The notes below the pieces were generated by a model. It did not search any database, had not been told where the DNA came from, and worked only from the letters and a program-made list of their open reading frames with translations. From the NCBI RefSeq assembly GCF_014203355.1, contig NZ_JACHIR010000001.1:4218038-4282037 (forward strand): a stretch of 64,000 bases of DNA, read 5' to 3'. Below are positions 1-7,965 of the stretch, one piece after another. A program made the translations under genes and the position numbers. The DNA is from Kutzneria kofuensis. GTDB lineage: Bacteria > Actinomycetota > Actinomycetes > Mycobacteriales > Pseudonocardiaceae. Position 1 is the first letter of the stretch. Each line of letters begins with the position of its first letter.

Positions 1-617
1 CCTTCGTCAACGCGCTGCCGGTGTTCATCGCCTCCGACCCGGCCTGGGCCGCCAAGTTCACCGAGGCCGGCGTGCCCATCGTCGGCGACGACATCAAGTC
101 GCAGGTCGGGGCCACCATCACGCACCGGGTGCTGGCCAAGCTGTTCGAGGACCGCGGCGTGCTGCTCGATCGCACCATGCAGCTCAACGTCGGCGGCAAC
201 ATGGACTTCAAGAACATGTTGGAGCGGGACCGGCTGGAGTCGAAGAAGATCTCCAAGACGCAGTCGGTGACCTCCCAGGTCGACCGCGACCTCGGCGCCC
301 GCAACGTGCACATCGGCCCGTCCGACTACGTGCAGTGGCTGGACGACCGCAAGTGGGCCTATGTCCGGCTGGAGGGCCGCGCCTTCGGCGACGTGCCGCT
401 GAACCTCGAGTACAAGCTCGAGGTCTGGGACTCGCCCAACTCCGCCGGCATCATCATCGACGCCGTCCGGGCCGCCAAGATCGCCCTCGACCGCGGCATC
501 GGCGGGCCCATCCTGTCCGCCTCCTCCTATTTCATGAAGTCGCCACCGGAGCAGTACTCCGACTCCGAGGCGCGGGACGCCGTGGAGAAGTTCATCCGCG
601 GCGAGCTGGAGCGCTAG
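1..617 (+). CDS. ino1: Inositol-3-phosphate synthase, C-terminal part (5' end outside window)
   Basis: This enzyme converts glucose-6-phosphate to 1L-myo-inositol-1-phosphate with NAD+, the first step towards phosphatidylinositol and mycothiol in actinomycetes. The visible ~205 residues read in frame from base 3 and carry the conserved C-terminal half: the [11 protein letters not shown] segment, LNVGGNMDF, and the SVTSQV and [17 protein letters not shown] stretches, then the [11 protein letters not shown] helix. The stop is at 615-617. The frame is open to the window edge, so the gene is cut by the window and not truncated. The assignment is confident from conserved motifs. The start and upstream context are not visible. 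Confidence 0.95.
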   Translation, partial: FVNALPVFIASDPAWAAKFTEAGVPIVGDDIKSQVGATITHRVLAKLFEDRGVLLDRTMQLNVGGNMDFKNMLERDRLESKKISKTQSVTSQVDRDLGARNVHIGPSDYVQWLDDRKWAYVRLEGRAFGDVPLNLEYKLEVWDSPNSAGIIIDAVRAAKIALDRGIGGPILSASSYFMKSPPEQYSDSEARDAVEKFIRGELER

Positions 618-764
618 CGGGCACGTCCGGCCGTCCGTCGACCGGGCGGCCGGACACAGTAACTGGTGTCGCCCATTCGGGTGCTGGCAGGATGCTCGGA
701 GTGGGGATCCCGATGCGCCTGCCGGGCGCCTACCCGTTCGCGCGCCGGTTCGATCAGCCCGCAC

Positions 765-1736
765 GTGCGTGAGGTGTGGCTCGACCCGGACGACTCGCAG
801 CTGAGCTGGGACGGACTGGTCGAACTTCGACGCACGGGCGACTGGTGGCAGCCGTGGCGCCTGCCGGCGGACCGGATCCCGACCCGGAAGCTGGCGGAGT
901 TGGCCCGGATGCCGGCGGGTGTTCGGGTGGGCATGCGCACGGACGCCCGCCTGTTGTCGGTGCCGCTGTTCGGCGACCCGGACTACTCCGCGCCGGTGGA
1001 CGTGCTGGTCGACGGCCAGCTGGCGCACCGGATGGCGGTCAAGCCGGGCGAGCAGGTGCTGACGGTGGCGCTGCCGGGCCAGCCGGCGAACGTCGACGTC
1101 TGGTTGCCCAACTACGGGCGCACCAAGGTCGGCCGGTTGAGGCTGGCGGCGCACAGCATGGTCCGGGCGATGAGTCGCAGCGGCCCGCACTGGGTGGCGT
1201 ACGGCAGCGCGATCACGCAGTGCCGGCTGGTGGACGGCCCCAGCCAGACCTGGCCGGCGGAACTGGCCCGCCAGCACGGCTGGCGGCTGACCTGTCTCGG
1301 GTTCTCCGGCGAATGCCATCTCGATCCCGTTGTCGCGCGGACGATCCGTGAGCAGCGTCCGGATCTGGTGACGCTGTGCGTCGGCGTGGACATCCACCAC
1401 GCGGCGAGCTTCAGCCGGCGCACGCTCGGCCCGGCGCTGGAGGGGTTCCTGGAGGTGATCGCGGACCAGCCGGTCGTGGTGATCACGCCGCCGCTGGCGC
1501 CGGCCCGTGAGCACGAGGTCAACGCCGTCGGCCTGACCCTGGCGGACGTCCGCGACCTGGTCGCGGAGGCGGCTGGCGGCGTGAGCGTGATCGACGGGCG
1601 GGACCTGGTCTACGCGGACCTCGTGGTGGACGGCCTGCATCTCGGCCCGGACGGCTACCGGTCGCTGGCCGAGCGGATCTCGCCGCTGCTGGTGGCGGAG
1701 CTCGGTCAGAAGCCGGCGGCGGCGTATTCGGCGTAG
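765..1736 (+). CDS. SGNH/GDSL-type esterase with N-terminal beta-sandwich-like region
   Basis: Probably a cytoplasmic ester hydrolase of the SGNH family; no signal peptide is seen. Residues ~1-130 form a beta-rich region as in two-domain SGNH proteins. The hydrolase half follows: nucleophile block YGSAIT (Ser ~148), a GFSGECH block, GVDIH where the family usually has GxND, and the DGLH block near the C-terminus (Asp ~289, His ~292). The start is uncertain. GTG 765 begins where conserved sequence begins, but in-frame GTGs exist at 666 and 681 and none has a clear ribosome site. Its 3' end overlaps the convergent gene by 31 bases. The substrate cannot be deduced. Confidence 0.75.
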   Translation: MREVWLDPDDSQLSWDGLVELRRTGDWWQPWRLPADRIPTRKLAELARMPAGVRVGMRTDARLLSVPLFGDPDYSAPVDVLVDGQLAHRMAVKPGEQVLTVALPGQPANVDVWLPNYGRTKVGRLRLAAHSMVRAMSRSGPHWVAYGSAITQCRLVDGPSQTWPAELARQHGWRLTCLGFSGECHLDPVVARTIREQRPDLVTLCVGVDIHHAASFSRRTLGPALEGFLEVIADQPVVVITPPLAPAREHEVNAVGLTLADVRDLVAEAAGGVSVIDGRDLVYADLVVDGLHLGPDGYRSLAERISPLLVAELGQKPAAAYSA

Positions 1737-2683
1737 TCGGTCGGCGGGGCGACGTCGACCCGGGAGCACTCGTTGTTGCCGGCCCGCGTCTTCGGCCACT
1801 GCGTGAGGTAGTAGATCTGCCGACCGGTCGTGCGCGCGGCCTGGGCGAAGCCGGCGGCGGCCTCCTTGTCGTTGTAGTAGGACTCGCCGATGATCACCGG
1901 TTGGCTCGTGAAGCCCTGCTGTCGCAACTGGTTGTCGGTGTAGGCGAATTGTGAGGACTCGTCGCCGTAGATGTGGATGTCCATCATGGACGGTCGGGTG
2001 CCGCCGTACATCTTGCCCACGTTGAGGACCTGGCCGGGATCGTTGCCGTTGATGGAGAAGCCGACGGTGTCGGCGTGACCGAACTTCGCCGTGTACGCCT
2101 GCCACAGCTGCTGGTCGTAGCGCAGCACCAGGGATTCGTCGGTGGACGCGGTCAGTTCGCCGCCGAGGTCGAGATGGAACGGCAGCCCGGCGGCGGCGAT
2201 GATCGGGTGCACCGACTCGATCAGCTGCCAGTTCTCCTGGTACGTCGCGTCCTGCCAGGACGGCCAGTTGCGCGGGTCGTTGCCGTCGGAGGGATGCAGC
2301 ACCACGGTGATCTCGGCGAAGCCGGCCTGTTTGACGTCGGCGAGCAGGCCGGCCAGGTTCTCCTGGTCCTGCGGCGGCAGCCGGCCGCCGGTGGAGTCCA
2401 TCGCCGTGCCGTCGTCCGGGCCGTGATGGTGGTAGATGCCGATGGACAGCCGGTTCTGGCCGGCGCGCTTCATGCCGGCGAGCTGGTAGGCGATGATCGT
2501 CGGCGCCTTGTTGAACGCGTTGACCACCTGGTACGGCTGCCGGTAGCAGCCGTCGAGGTAGTAGAAGTCGTAGTTGGAGCCACCCGAGACCGCCGGCGGA
2601 GCGACCGGATCCGCGCCGGCGGGAACGGCGAGCGTCGCGGCGAGCAGGGTGACCGTCGCGACGACCAGTGTCCGAGTTCCCAT
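1706..2683 (-). CDS. Secreted protein resembling a clan GH-A glycoside hydrolase
   Basis: A 325-residue exported protein. The signal peptide covers about residues 1-25, ending near PAGA-DP. The start ATG at 2683 has a GGGAGG ribosome site and is preferred over the longer frame, which has no such site. The mature part alternates strands and helices like a TIM barrel. Glu176 in LDLGGE and Glu267 in VIIGESYY sit where clan GH-A enzymes place the acid/base and nucleophile, but no family could be assigned, so the hydrolase role is inference. Two further Cys (residue 46 and near the C-terminus) could form a disulfide. It is convergent with the SGNH gene. Confidence 0.6.
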   Translation of the reverse strand: MGTRTLVVATVTLLAATLAVPAGADPVAPPAVSGGSNYDFYYLDGCYRQPYQVVNAFNKAPTIIAYQLAGMKRAGQNRLSIGIYHHHGPDDGTAMDSTGGRLPPQDQENLAGLLADVKQAGFAEITVVLHPSDGNDPRNWPSWQDATYQENWQLIESVHPIIAAAGLPFHLDLGGELTASTDESLVLRYDQQLWQAYTAKFGHADTVGFSINGNDPGQVLNVGKMYGGTRPSMMDIHIYGDESSQFAYTDNQLRQQGFTSQPVIIGESYYNDKEAAAGFAQAARTTGRQIYYLTQWPKTRAGNNECSRVDVAPPTDYAEYAAAGF

Positions 2684-2796
2684 GACGGAATCCCTCCCGT
2701 CCGGTCGCGCCTGTGCTCTCCCGAGCGTCGCACCGCCGCCGGGATCCGACCGGCGGACGGCGGCCGATTTCACCGCTTCGGGTGGGTTTTCGCAGG

Positions 2797-3132
2797 TTAG
2801 GCGGCGTGGTTGCAGGTGGAACAAGTGCAGTCGGCGCAGGCGCAGTTGGCGCACGAGTCGGTGCAGTTACCGCACTGGCAGCTCGCGTGGTTGCACGTGG
2901 CGCAGGTGCAGTCCGCGCACCGGCAGTTCGCGCAGGAGTCCGCGCAGTTGGCGCAGGCGCACGTGGAGCACTCGTCGTAGTGCACGCCGTCGCCCGCGTT
3001 GTGCTCGCGGTGCACGTGGCCGTCGTGCAGGTAGTCCACATGGTCGGCGTGCAGCACCGCCTCGTGCCCGCACCCCGGTCCGTGGGTGTGTCTGTGCAGC
3101 TCAGCGGGCCTGTGTTCGGTCACGGCGGTCAT
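2797..3132 (-). CDS. His/Cys-rich metallothionein-like protein with two tandem 9-Cys repeats
   Basis: A 111-residue protein. The first ~53 residues hold 12 His and one Cys in short spacing (HRHTHGPGCGH, HDGHVHREH), like a small His-rich family seen in actinomycetes. The rest has 19 Cys. Residues 58-84 and 85-111 are a tandem repeat of 27 residues with 21 identities; each copy has nine Cys at repeat positions 1, 3, 6, 10, 13, 15, 18, 20 and 23 and one His, and no aromatics. This spacing fits thiolate metal clusters, so zinc, copper or cadmium binding is likely but not proven. Start ATG 3132 has only a weak ribosome site. It is divergent from the SDR gene. Confidence 0.75.
   Translation of the reverse strand: MTAVTEHRPAELHRHTHGPGCGHEAVLHADHVDYLHDGHVHREHNAGDGVHYDECSTCACANCADSCANCRCADCTCATCNHASCQCGNCTDSCANCACADCTCSTCNHAA
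2800..2961 (-). repeat. 81-base tandem repeat, two copies, inside the metallothionein-like gene
   Basis: Copy one is 2881-2961 and copy two 2800-2880. They encode the two 27-residue Cys units. The period is exactly 27 codons, which suggests duplication of a whole metal-binding module. Confidence 0.8.
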
Positions 3133-3210
3133 ATTCCGATGCTCATATGCGCACCCGTGCACGTCCATCCGAAGCGCGGCCGTTCGCTCGAACGAGTTAG
3201 CTTGGGGATC

Positions 3211-3894
3211 ATGACGTCCCGACCGACCGCCCTCATCACCGGTGCCTCCCGCGGCATCGGCGCCGCCGTCGCCGCCGCACTCGCCCCCACCCACGACCTT
3301 CTGCTCGGTGGCCGTGACGTCGAAGCCTTGAAGGCCTTCGCCACGCAGTTCCCTTCCGCCACCCCCTGGCCCGTCGAGCTCACCGACGCCGCCGCCCTGG
3401 CCTCCGCCACGTCGGCCATCGACCGCCTCGACGTCCTCGTCCACAGCGCCGGCGTCGCCACCATCGGCTCCCTCGCCGAGACCTCCGTCGACGTGTGGCG
3501 GACCACCATGGAGATCAACGTCCTCGCCGTCGCCGAACTGACCCGCCTTCTCCTTCCCGCCCTCCGCGCCGCTTCCGGCCAGGTCGTCCTCATCAACTCC
3601 GGCGCCGGCCAGCGCGCCAACCCCCAGTGGGGCGCCTACGCCGCCAGCAAGTTCGCCCTCCGCGCCTTCGCCGACGTCCTCCGGGCCGAGGAGCCCCAGT
3701 TGCGCGTCACCACCGTCTATCCGGGCCGCACCGCCACCGACATGCAGCGGTCCATCCGCGAGAGCGAAGGCAGCGACTTCCTCCCGAACGAGTACCTGAC
3801 GCCGGAGTCAGTGGCCCAGGCGGTGACGTTTGCCCTGCTGGCGCCGCCGGACGCACACGTCAACGACCTGAGCATCCGCCCCCGCCCGCACTGA
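3211..3894 (+). CDS. Short-chain dehydrogenase/reductase
   Basis: A classical SDR of 227 residues that should use NAD(P)H to oxidise or reduce an alcohol/carbonyl pair. Seen: the TGASRGIG cofactor loop (residues 10-17), HSAG at 79-82 in place of the usual NNAG, and the catalytic Ser130, Tyr143 and Lys147 (YAASK). The start is ATG 3211, just after GGGATC. The substrate is unknown. It is divergent from the metallothionein-like gene, with 78 bases between them. Confidence 0.9.
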   Translation: MTSRPTALITGASRGIGAAVAAALAPTHDLLLGGRDVEALKAFATQFPSATPWPVELTDAAALASATSAIDRLDVLVHSAGVATIGSLAETSVDVWRTTMEINVLAVAELTRLLLPALRAASGQVVLINSGAGQRANPQWGAYAASKFALRAFADVLRAEEPQLRVTTVYPGRTATDMQRSIRESEGSDFLPNEYLTPESVAQAVTFALLAPPDAHVNDLSIRPRPH

Positions 3895-3903
3895 CGCGGA
3901 CCC

Positions 3904-5241
3904 TCAGGCGTCGGCCAGCAGGCGGTGGGTGACCTTGCGGACCTCCGCCGCCGCGGCGGCGCGGTCGAGCTGGGTGGATTCGCCGGCGGCGACCACGGGG
4001 GAGCCGGCGACCCAGACGTCCTGGACGCGACGGGAGCCGGCCGCCCAGACGAGGTTGGACAGGAGTTGGGGGTCGGGGACGTCGAGGCCGGCGGCGAAGG
4101 CGGGGTCGTCGAGGTCGACGTGGACGAGGTCGGCCCAGTAGCCGGGGGCGAGGGTGCCAAGGTCGTCACGGCCGATGGCGGAGGCGCCGCCACGGGTGGC
4201 CATGAGCAGGGCCTGGGCGGCGGTGAGGGCGGCGGCGTCGGACGAGGCGAGCCGGGCGAGCATGGCGGAGAGTTGGAGTTCCTGCCACAGGTCGAGGTCG
4301 TCGTTGCTGGCGGGGCCGTCGGTGCCGAGACCGACGTGGACGCCATGGCGGCGGAGGTCCAACAGCCGGGCGGTGCCGGAGGCGAGCTTGGCGTTGGAGC
4401 CGGGGCAGTGGGCGACGCCGACGGAATTGGCGGCGTAGAGCTGGATGTCCACATCGGACAGATGGACGGAGTGGGCCGTCAGGACCCGGCCCCCGAAGAC
4501 GCCGAGGGAGTTGAGCAGCAGGGGCACGGAGCCGTGGGCTTCGCGCACATGCTGGTCCTCGGCGAGGGACTCGGCGACGTGGATGTGCAACAAGGCCCCA
4601 CGCTGCTTGGCCTCGGCGGCGACGACGGGCAGGGCCTCGGCGGGCAGGGTGTAGGCGGAATGCGGCCCGTAGCCGAGCTCGATCCGCTCGCCCGGGCCGA
4701 ACCGAAGACCGTCGGCGTCGATCCACGCGCTGATCTGGTCGGTCATGTGCAGCCAGCTGCCGAGCCGGTCCCAGCCGGGCGCGGCGATCACGGCGGGGGT
4801 GAGCACCATCCGAGAGCCGACCTCGAGCACGGCCTCGACCATCTGTTCGCCGTAGAAGTACATCTCGACGCTGGTGGTGACGCCGTGCCGAAGCATCTCC
4901 AACGCCCCGAGCCGCATACCGGTCCGCACGTCGTCGGCGCCGAGCCGACCTTCGGCGGGCCAGATGACGTCCTGCAGCCACGACATCAGCGGCAGGTCGC
5001 CGCCCATGCCCCGGAGCACGGTCATCGGGCTGTGCGCATGCGTGTTGATCAAGCCGGGCAGCAGGATGCCGGACAGCTGCCGGACGGCCACGCCCTCGGG
5101 CAGCACCGGGGCGTTGGACGCAGGCCCGACGTAGCCGAGCCGGCCGTCGGCGCCGACGTCGACCACGGCGTCGCGGACGACGGAGCAGGACGCGTCGCAG
5201 GGCAGCACGACCGGGGCGTGTAGCCGGAAAGCCTGAACCAT
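3904..5241 (-). CDS. Amidohydrolase, MtaD-like (5'-methylthioadenosine/S-adenosylhomocysteine deaminase family)
   Basis: A 445-residue metal-dependent deaminase of the amidohydrolase superfamily, probably acting on an adenosine-type nucleoside. The barrel motifs are all present: NTHAH (His68, His70), HIHVAES (His219, His221), HSVHLSD (~257-263) and GTDGPASND (Asp308). The Glu of HVAES and the GTDG..SN segment are typical of the MtaD/SAH-deaminase and chlorohydrolase group. Other substrates such as guanine derivatives cannot be excluded. It ends 9 bases from the convergent SDR gene and starts 12 bases after the upstream histidine kinase stop, so those two may be co-transcribed. Confidence 0.85.
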   Translation of the reverse strand: MVQAFRLHAPVVLPCDASCSVVRDAVVDVGADGRLGYVGPASNAPVLPEGVAVRQLSGILLPGLINTHAHSPMTVLRGMGGDLPLMSWLQDVIWPAEGRLGADDVRTGMRLGALEMLRHGVTTSVEMYFYGEQMVEAVLEVGSRMVLTPAVIAAPGWDRLGSWLHMTDQISAWIDADGLRFGPGERIELGYGPHSAYTLPAEALPVVAAEAKQRGALLHIHVAESLAEDQHVREAHGSVPLLLNSLGVFGGRVLTAHSVHLSDVDIQLYAANSVGVAHCPGSNAKLASGTARLLDLRRHGVHVGLGTDGPASNDDLDLWQELQLSAMLARLASSDAAALTAAQALLMATRGGASAIGRDDLGTLAPGYWADLVHVDLDDPAFAAGLDVPDPQLLSNLVWAAGSRRVQDVWVAGSPVVAAGESTQLDRAAAAAEVRKVTHRLLADA

Positions 5242-5253
5242 GACCGGATTCTG

Positions 5254-6423
5254 TCATCCGCCGAGCGGCAGGTCGGCGACCACCGTCCAGCCGCTGCTCC
5301 CGGTCGGACCTGCGCTGAAGCTGCCGCCGAGCAGTTCGACCCGCTCCCGCATGCCGACGAGCCCGAAGCCGCCGGACCCGCCGGCGGGATTGCTGTGCTG
5401 ACCGGTTCCGTCGTCGGCGACCCGCACCCGCACGGTGTCGTTGTCGGTGCGCACGTCCACATCGATCCGGCTGACGCCGGCGGCGTGCTTGCGGGCGTTG
5501 GTCAGCGACTCCTGCACGAGCCGGATCACGGACTGCGCCAGCTCGGGCGGCACGGGATCGGAAAGCTGCACGTCCAGCCGCACGGGCCCGCCGACCTGCT
5601 CGACGGTCCGCTTGATCTGCGCGGCCAGCTCGTCGTTGTCCCGGCTGGTCGGTGACGCCTCGGTGCCGCGCAGGGTGCCGACCAGGCGTCGCATGGCGGT
5701 CAACGCCTCGTGCCCGCTGGCGGTGATGATCGGCAGGACCGACCGGGCGGCTTCGGGGTCCTGGTCGGCGATCGCCTGCGCGGCCTGGGAATGGACGACG
5801 ATGCCGGTGACGTAGTGCGCGACGACGTCGTGCAGTTCCCGGGCCAGGGCCAGCCGCTCGGCCTGTTGGGCGGCGGCGACCGAGGCGGCCTCGGCTTGGC
5901 GGCGTTCGCGGTCGCGGGCCCGGAAGTACAGGCCGGTGCCGACGGCGACGCCGAACAGGACGGCGAAGACGATGCCGGCGTTCACCACGTCGATCGGGCG
6001 GTAGTCGTCCCAGATGTTGGTGTCCAGGCTCAGCGCGATCACGTTGGCCGCGATCAGCGCCAGCGCGCCGGCGGTGGCCCGGCCCCGCGAGGCCTGCCGG
6101 ACCACGATCGCGATCATCGCCATGCCGGCGGCGGTCGGGATGATGTCGCCGCCGATCCGTTCCCGGACCAGGAAGTGCAAGATCACGGTGCCGGAGAGGA
6201 TGGCGACGGCGGCGGCGAGCGCGGCGTCGAACGGCCGCCGTGGCGAGACCACGGCCAGCACGAGCAGGACAAGGTCGAACGGCAGCTGCCACCACAGCCC
6301 GGGATCGAGCCCACGCCACTCCACCATCTGCAACAGGATCAGCAGCACGAGAGCGGTGGCCAGCGGCCACTGCCGGCGGGCCAGCGCCCGCCAGCCGAGG
6401 TACCCGTTCTCCACGCGGGACAC
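5254..6423 (-). CDS. Membrane sensor histidine kinase (HisKA_3/NarL-partner type), orphan
   Basis: A 389-residue kinase with about five hydrophobic segments in residues 20-165, then a short coiled stretch and the dimerisation/phospho-acceptor motif ARELHDVV (His198). The C-terminal ATPase has an N-box (VQESLTNARKHA) and a G-box (GGFGLVGMRERV). It should autophosphorylate and pass phosphate to a LuxR-type regulator, but none lies beside it. The only such regulator in the window (16212-16877) has its own kinase. No periplasmic sensor domain is visible, so the signal is probably sensed in the membrane. Confidence 0.9.
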   Translation of the reverse strand: MSRVENGYLGWRALARRQWPLATALVLLILLQMVEWRGLDPGLWWQLPFDLVLLVLAVVSPRRPFDAALAAAVAILSGTVILHFLVRERIGGDIIPTAAGMAMIAIVVRQASRGRATAGALALIAANVIALSLDTNIWDDYRPIDVVNAGIVFAVLFGVAVGTGLYFRARDRERRQAEAASVAAAQQAERLALARELHDVVAHYVTGIVVHSQAAQAIADQDPEAARSVLPIITASGHEALTAMRRLVGTLRGTEASPTSRDNDELAAQIKRTVEQVGGPVRLDVQLSDPVPPELAQSVIRLVQESLTNARKHAAGVSRIDVDVRTDNDTVRVRVADDGTGQHSNPAGGSGGFGLVGMRERVELLGGSFSAGPTGSSGWTVVADLPLGG

Positions 6424-6571
6424 CGTAGGACGTAGACGGGGCCGTCGCCGTCAACCTGTGGGCGGGCGCCCTGTCAGACCTGCGGCGTAGCCGAGGTCGA
6501 TGCGCTGGGCCGACGCCCGATGACGCACCACACGACGACAGTTGAGCCAACGTCGTAGAGAGGGGTGCGAG

Positions 6572-6676
6572 ATGGTGGCAACGGTGATGACCTGGAGCGG
6601 TGCGGTCGTCGGCCTGCTGGTGCTGGCGGTCATGGTGGTGACCGGCATCCTGGTGGACAGCGAGCAGCAGCAGTAG
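6572..6676 (+). CDS. Very small single-pass membrane protein (34 residues)
   Basis: ATG 6572 follows GAGAGG at good spacing. The 34 residues form one hydrophobic helix (about 9-26) and a short polar tail ending in DSEQQQ. It sits between the divergent histidine kinase and the convergent NO synthase gene. Function is unknown; small membrane proteins of this type often modulate a kinase or transporter, which is only a guess here. The good ribosome site and clean membrane helix support expression. Confidence 0.55.
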   Translation: MVATVMTWSGAVVGLLVLAVMVVTGILVDSEQQQ

Positions 6677-6683
6677 TCGGTCG

Positions 6684-7865
6684 TCAGCTCAATCGCTTGC
6701 GCAGCAGGGCCGCCAGCCGACCGCCGTGCGGCTCGGTGTTCACGGCGCCGGCGAACCGTGCCGGAGCGCCTTCCCGGGCCCGCTGCGCCGTCGTCGAGTC
6801 GATGCGGAACGCCGGCCGGTTGCCGCCGGCCCGTTGCCGGGAACGCAGCCAGGCCAGCCGGTGCAGCGCCTCGGCGTGGTGATCGGTGATCGTGACCTGG
6901 GCCGCGTCGAAGGAGTGCAGCACGGCCCGGTTCAGTTCGACGGTCGCACGGTCCCGCCACAGCGTCCGCTCGGTGCGGGTGTCCAGCCCGAGTCGCGTGG
7001 CGACCTCCCTGGCCACGGCGTACGCGCCCTCGTCGGCCAGGCTGCGGGTGCCGATCTCGGCCCCGACGAACCAGCTGTTGAACGGCGCGGCCGGATAGGT
7101 GACGCCGCCGATGACCAGCCGCATGTTGCTGATCACGGGCACGGCGTGCCAGCGCAACCCCAGCTCGACGAACCACGACAGCTCCGGGTGTTCGAGCGGC
7201 ACCTCCTGGATCACGTCCCGTGGCACGGTGAACAGCTGCGGCCCCTCGTGCGCGGTCTCCACCACGAGCGGCAGGTGGTCGAACCGGCCCCGCTGGGTCG
7301 GCGGCCGCCAGCCCATCTTCGTCACGGCCTCGGTGAAGTCGGCGTAGCGCGGGTCGCCCATGACCCGGCCGGTGGCGTCGCGGTAGCCGGCGTAGCGCAC
7401 GAGCTGCTCGTTCCAGATGCACGGCCCGGGCGTGGACGGCGTGTCCGGCGCGAACACCGTGACCAGCGGCTGGATCTGGCCGCTGTTGGTGGACAGCCGC
7501 AGGTGCTGCACGCATTCGGCGGCGACTGCGGCCGCGTTGCGCAGCCCCCTCAGGTCACGCACCTTGAGCCGCCGCCACGGCACGCCGCTGGTGCACCAGC
7601 CGCTGTCGCGCAGCGCGACCCGCGCGCCGTAGGCGAGCTCCTGGGGCGTGTGCCGGTACGTTCCCGTGTCGGCGATCTCGGTCCGCACCTGGGTCAGCCG
7701 CTGGCCCACCGGACCGGCCTCCGGGTGCGCGTCGTGGAACATGCGGAGGAACTCCTCGGCGGCGTCGAGGTCCACGCAGTCGAGGGCAGGGAGGGTTGCC
7801 AGAGCCGTCACGGTCGGCAACCGTAACCGCCGGCCGGGCTCACTCGTCACTGCCAGAAGGGGCAC
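6684..7865 (-). CDS. nos: Bacterial nitric oxide synthase oxygenase, atypical heme loop
   Basis: Converts L-arginine to NO and citrulline using heme and tetrahydrobiopterin/folate; bacterial forms lack a reductase domain, as here. Strong family segments: IWNEQLVRYAGY, LRWHAVPVISNM, GGVTYPAAPFNSWF, GAEIGTR (the Glu that binds the arginine guanidinium) and the HSFDAAQVTITDHH end. The heme-Cys loop is unusual: it reads ALRDSGWCTSGVPW (Cys91), where the family normally has AWRNxxRCIGRxxW, so the Trp six before Cys is Leu and CIGR is CTSG. GTG 7865 has a weak site with short spacing; a start further in is possible. No reductase or pterin gene is nearby. Confidence 0.85.
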   Translation of the reverse strand: MPLLAVTSEPGRRLRLPTVTALATLPALDCVDLDAAEEFLRMFHDAHPEAGPVGQRLTQVRTEIADTGTYRHTPQELAYGARVALRDSGWCTSGVPWRRLKVRDLRGLRNAAAVAAECVQHLRLSTNSGQIQPLVTVFAPDTPSTPGPCIWNEQLVRYAGYRDATGRVMGDPRYADFTEAVTKMGWRPPTQRGRFDHLPLVVETAHEGPQLFTVPRDVIQEVPLEHPELSWFVELGLRWHAVPVISNMRLVIGGVTYPAAPFNSWFVGAEIGTRSLADEGAYAVAREVATRLGLDTRTERTLWRDRATVELNRAVLHSFDAAQVTITDHHAEALHRLAWLRSRQRAGGNRPAFRIDSTTAQRAREGAPARFAGAVNTEPHGGRLAALLRKRLS

Positions 7866-7881
7866 ACCTCGGACTAGTGGA

Positions 7882-7914
7882 TCTCCGTCCGAACGGGTGA
7901 GTGCTAGACGGAGA
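7882..7914. terminator. Stem-loop downstream of trmB
   Basis: TCTCCGTC pairs with GACGGAGA (8-base stem, 17-base loop), starting 83 bases before trmB's minus-strand stop at 7966-7968, in the gap ahead of the NOS gene. It could be a weak terminator or part of the NOS leader. Confidence 0.3.
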
Positions 7915-7965
7915 GTGGCCGACTCGACGCCGACCGCCCGCGACTTGAGTACCTGGTCGGGTGAC

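Noticed and set aside
692-772. Short frame starting at ATG 692 ahead of the SGNH hydrolase, as a possible frameshifted N-terminus
   Set aside because: The 26 codons show no similarity to SGNH N-termini, and the hydrolase reads well from GTG 765 on its own.
2713-3210. Upstream extension of the SDR gene
   Set aside because: It runs antisense through the metallothionein-like gene; the SDR fold begins exactly at ATG 3211.
4166-6550. 794-codon open frame on the minus strand
   Set aside because: It is a shadow of the deaminase and kinase genes in another frame, with Arg/Ala/Pro-rich sequence and no motif.
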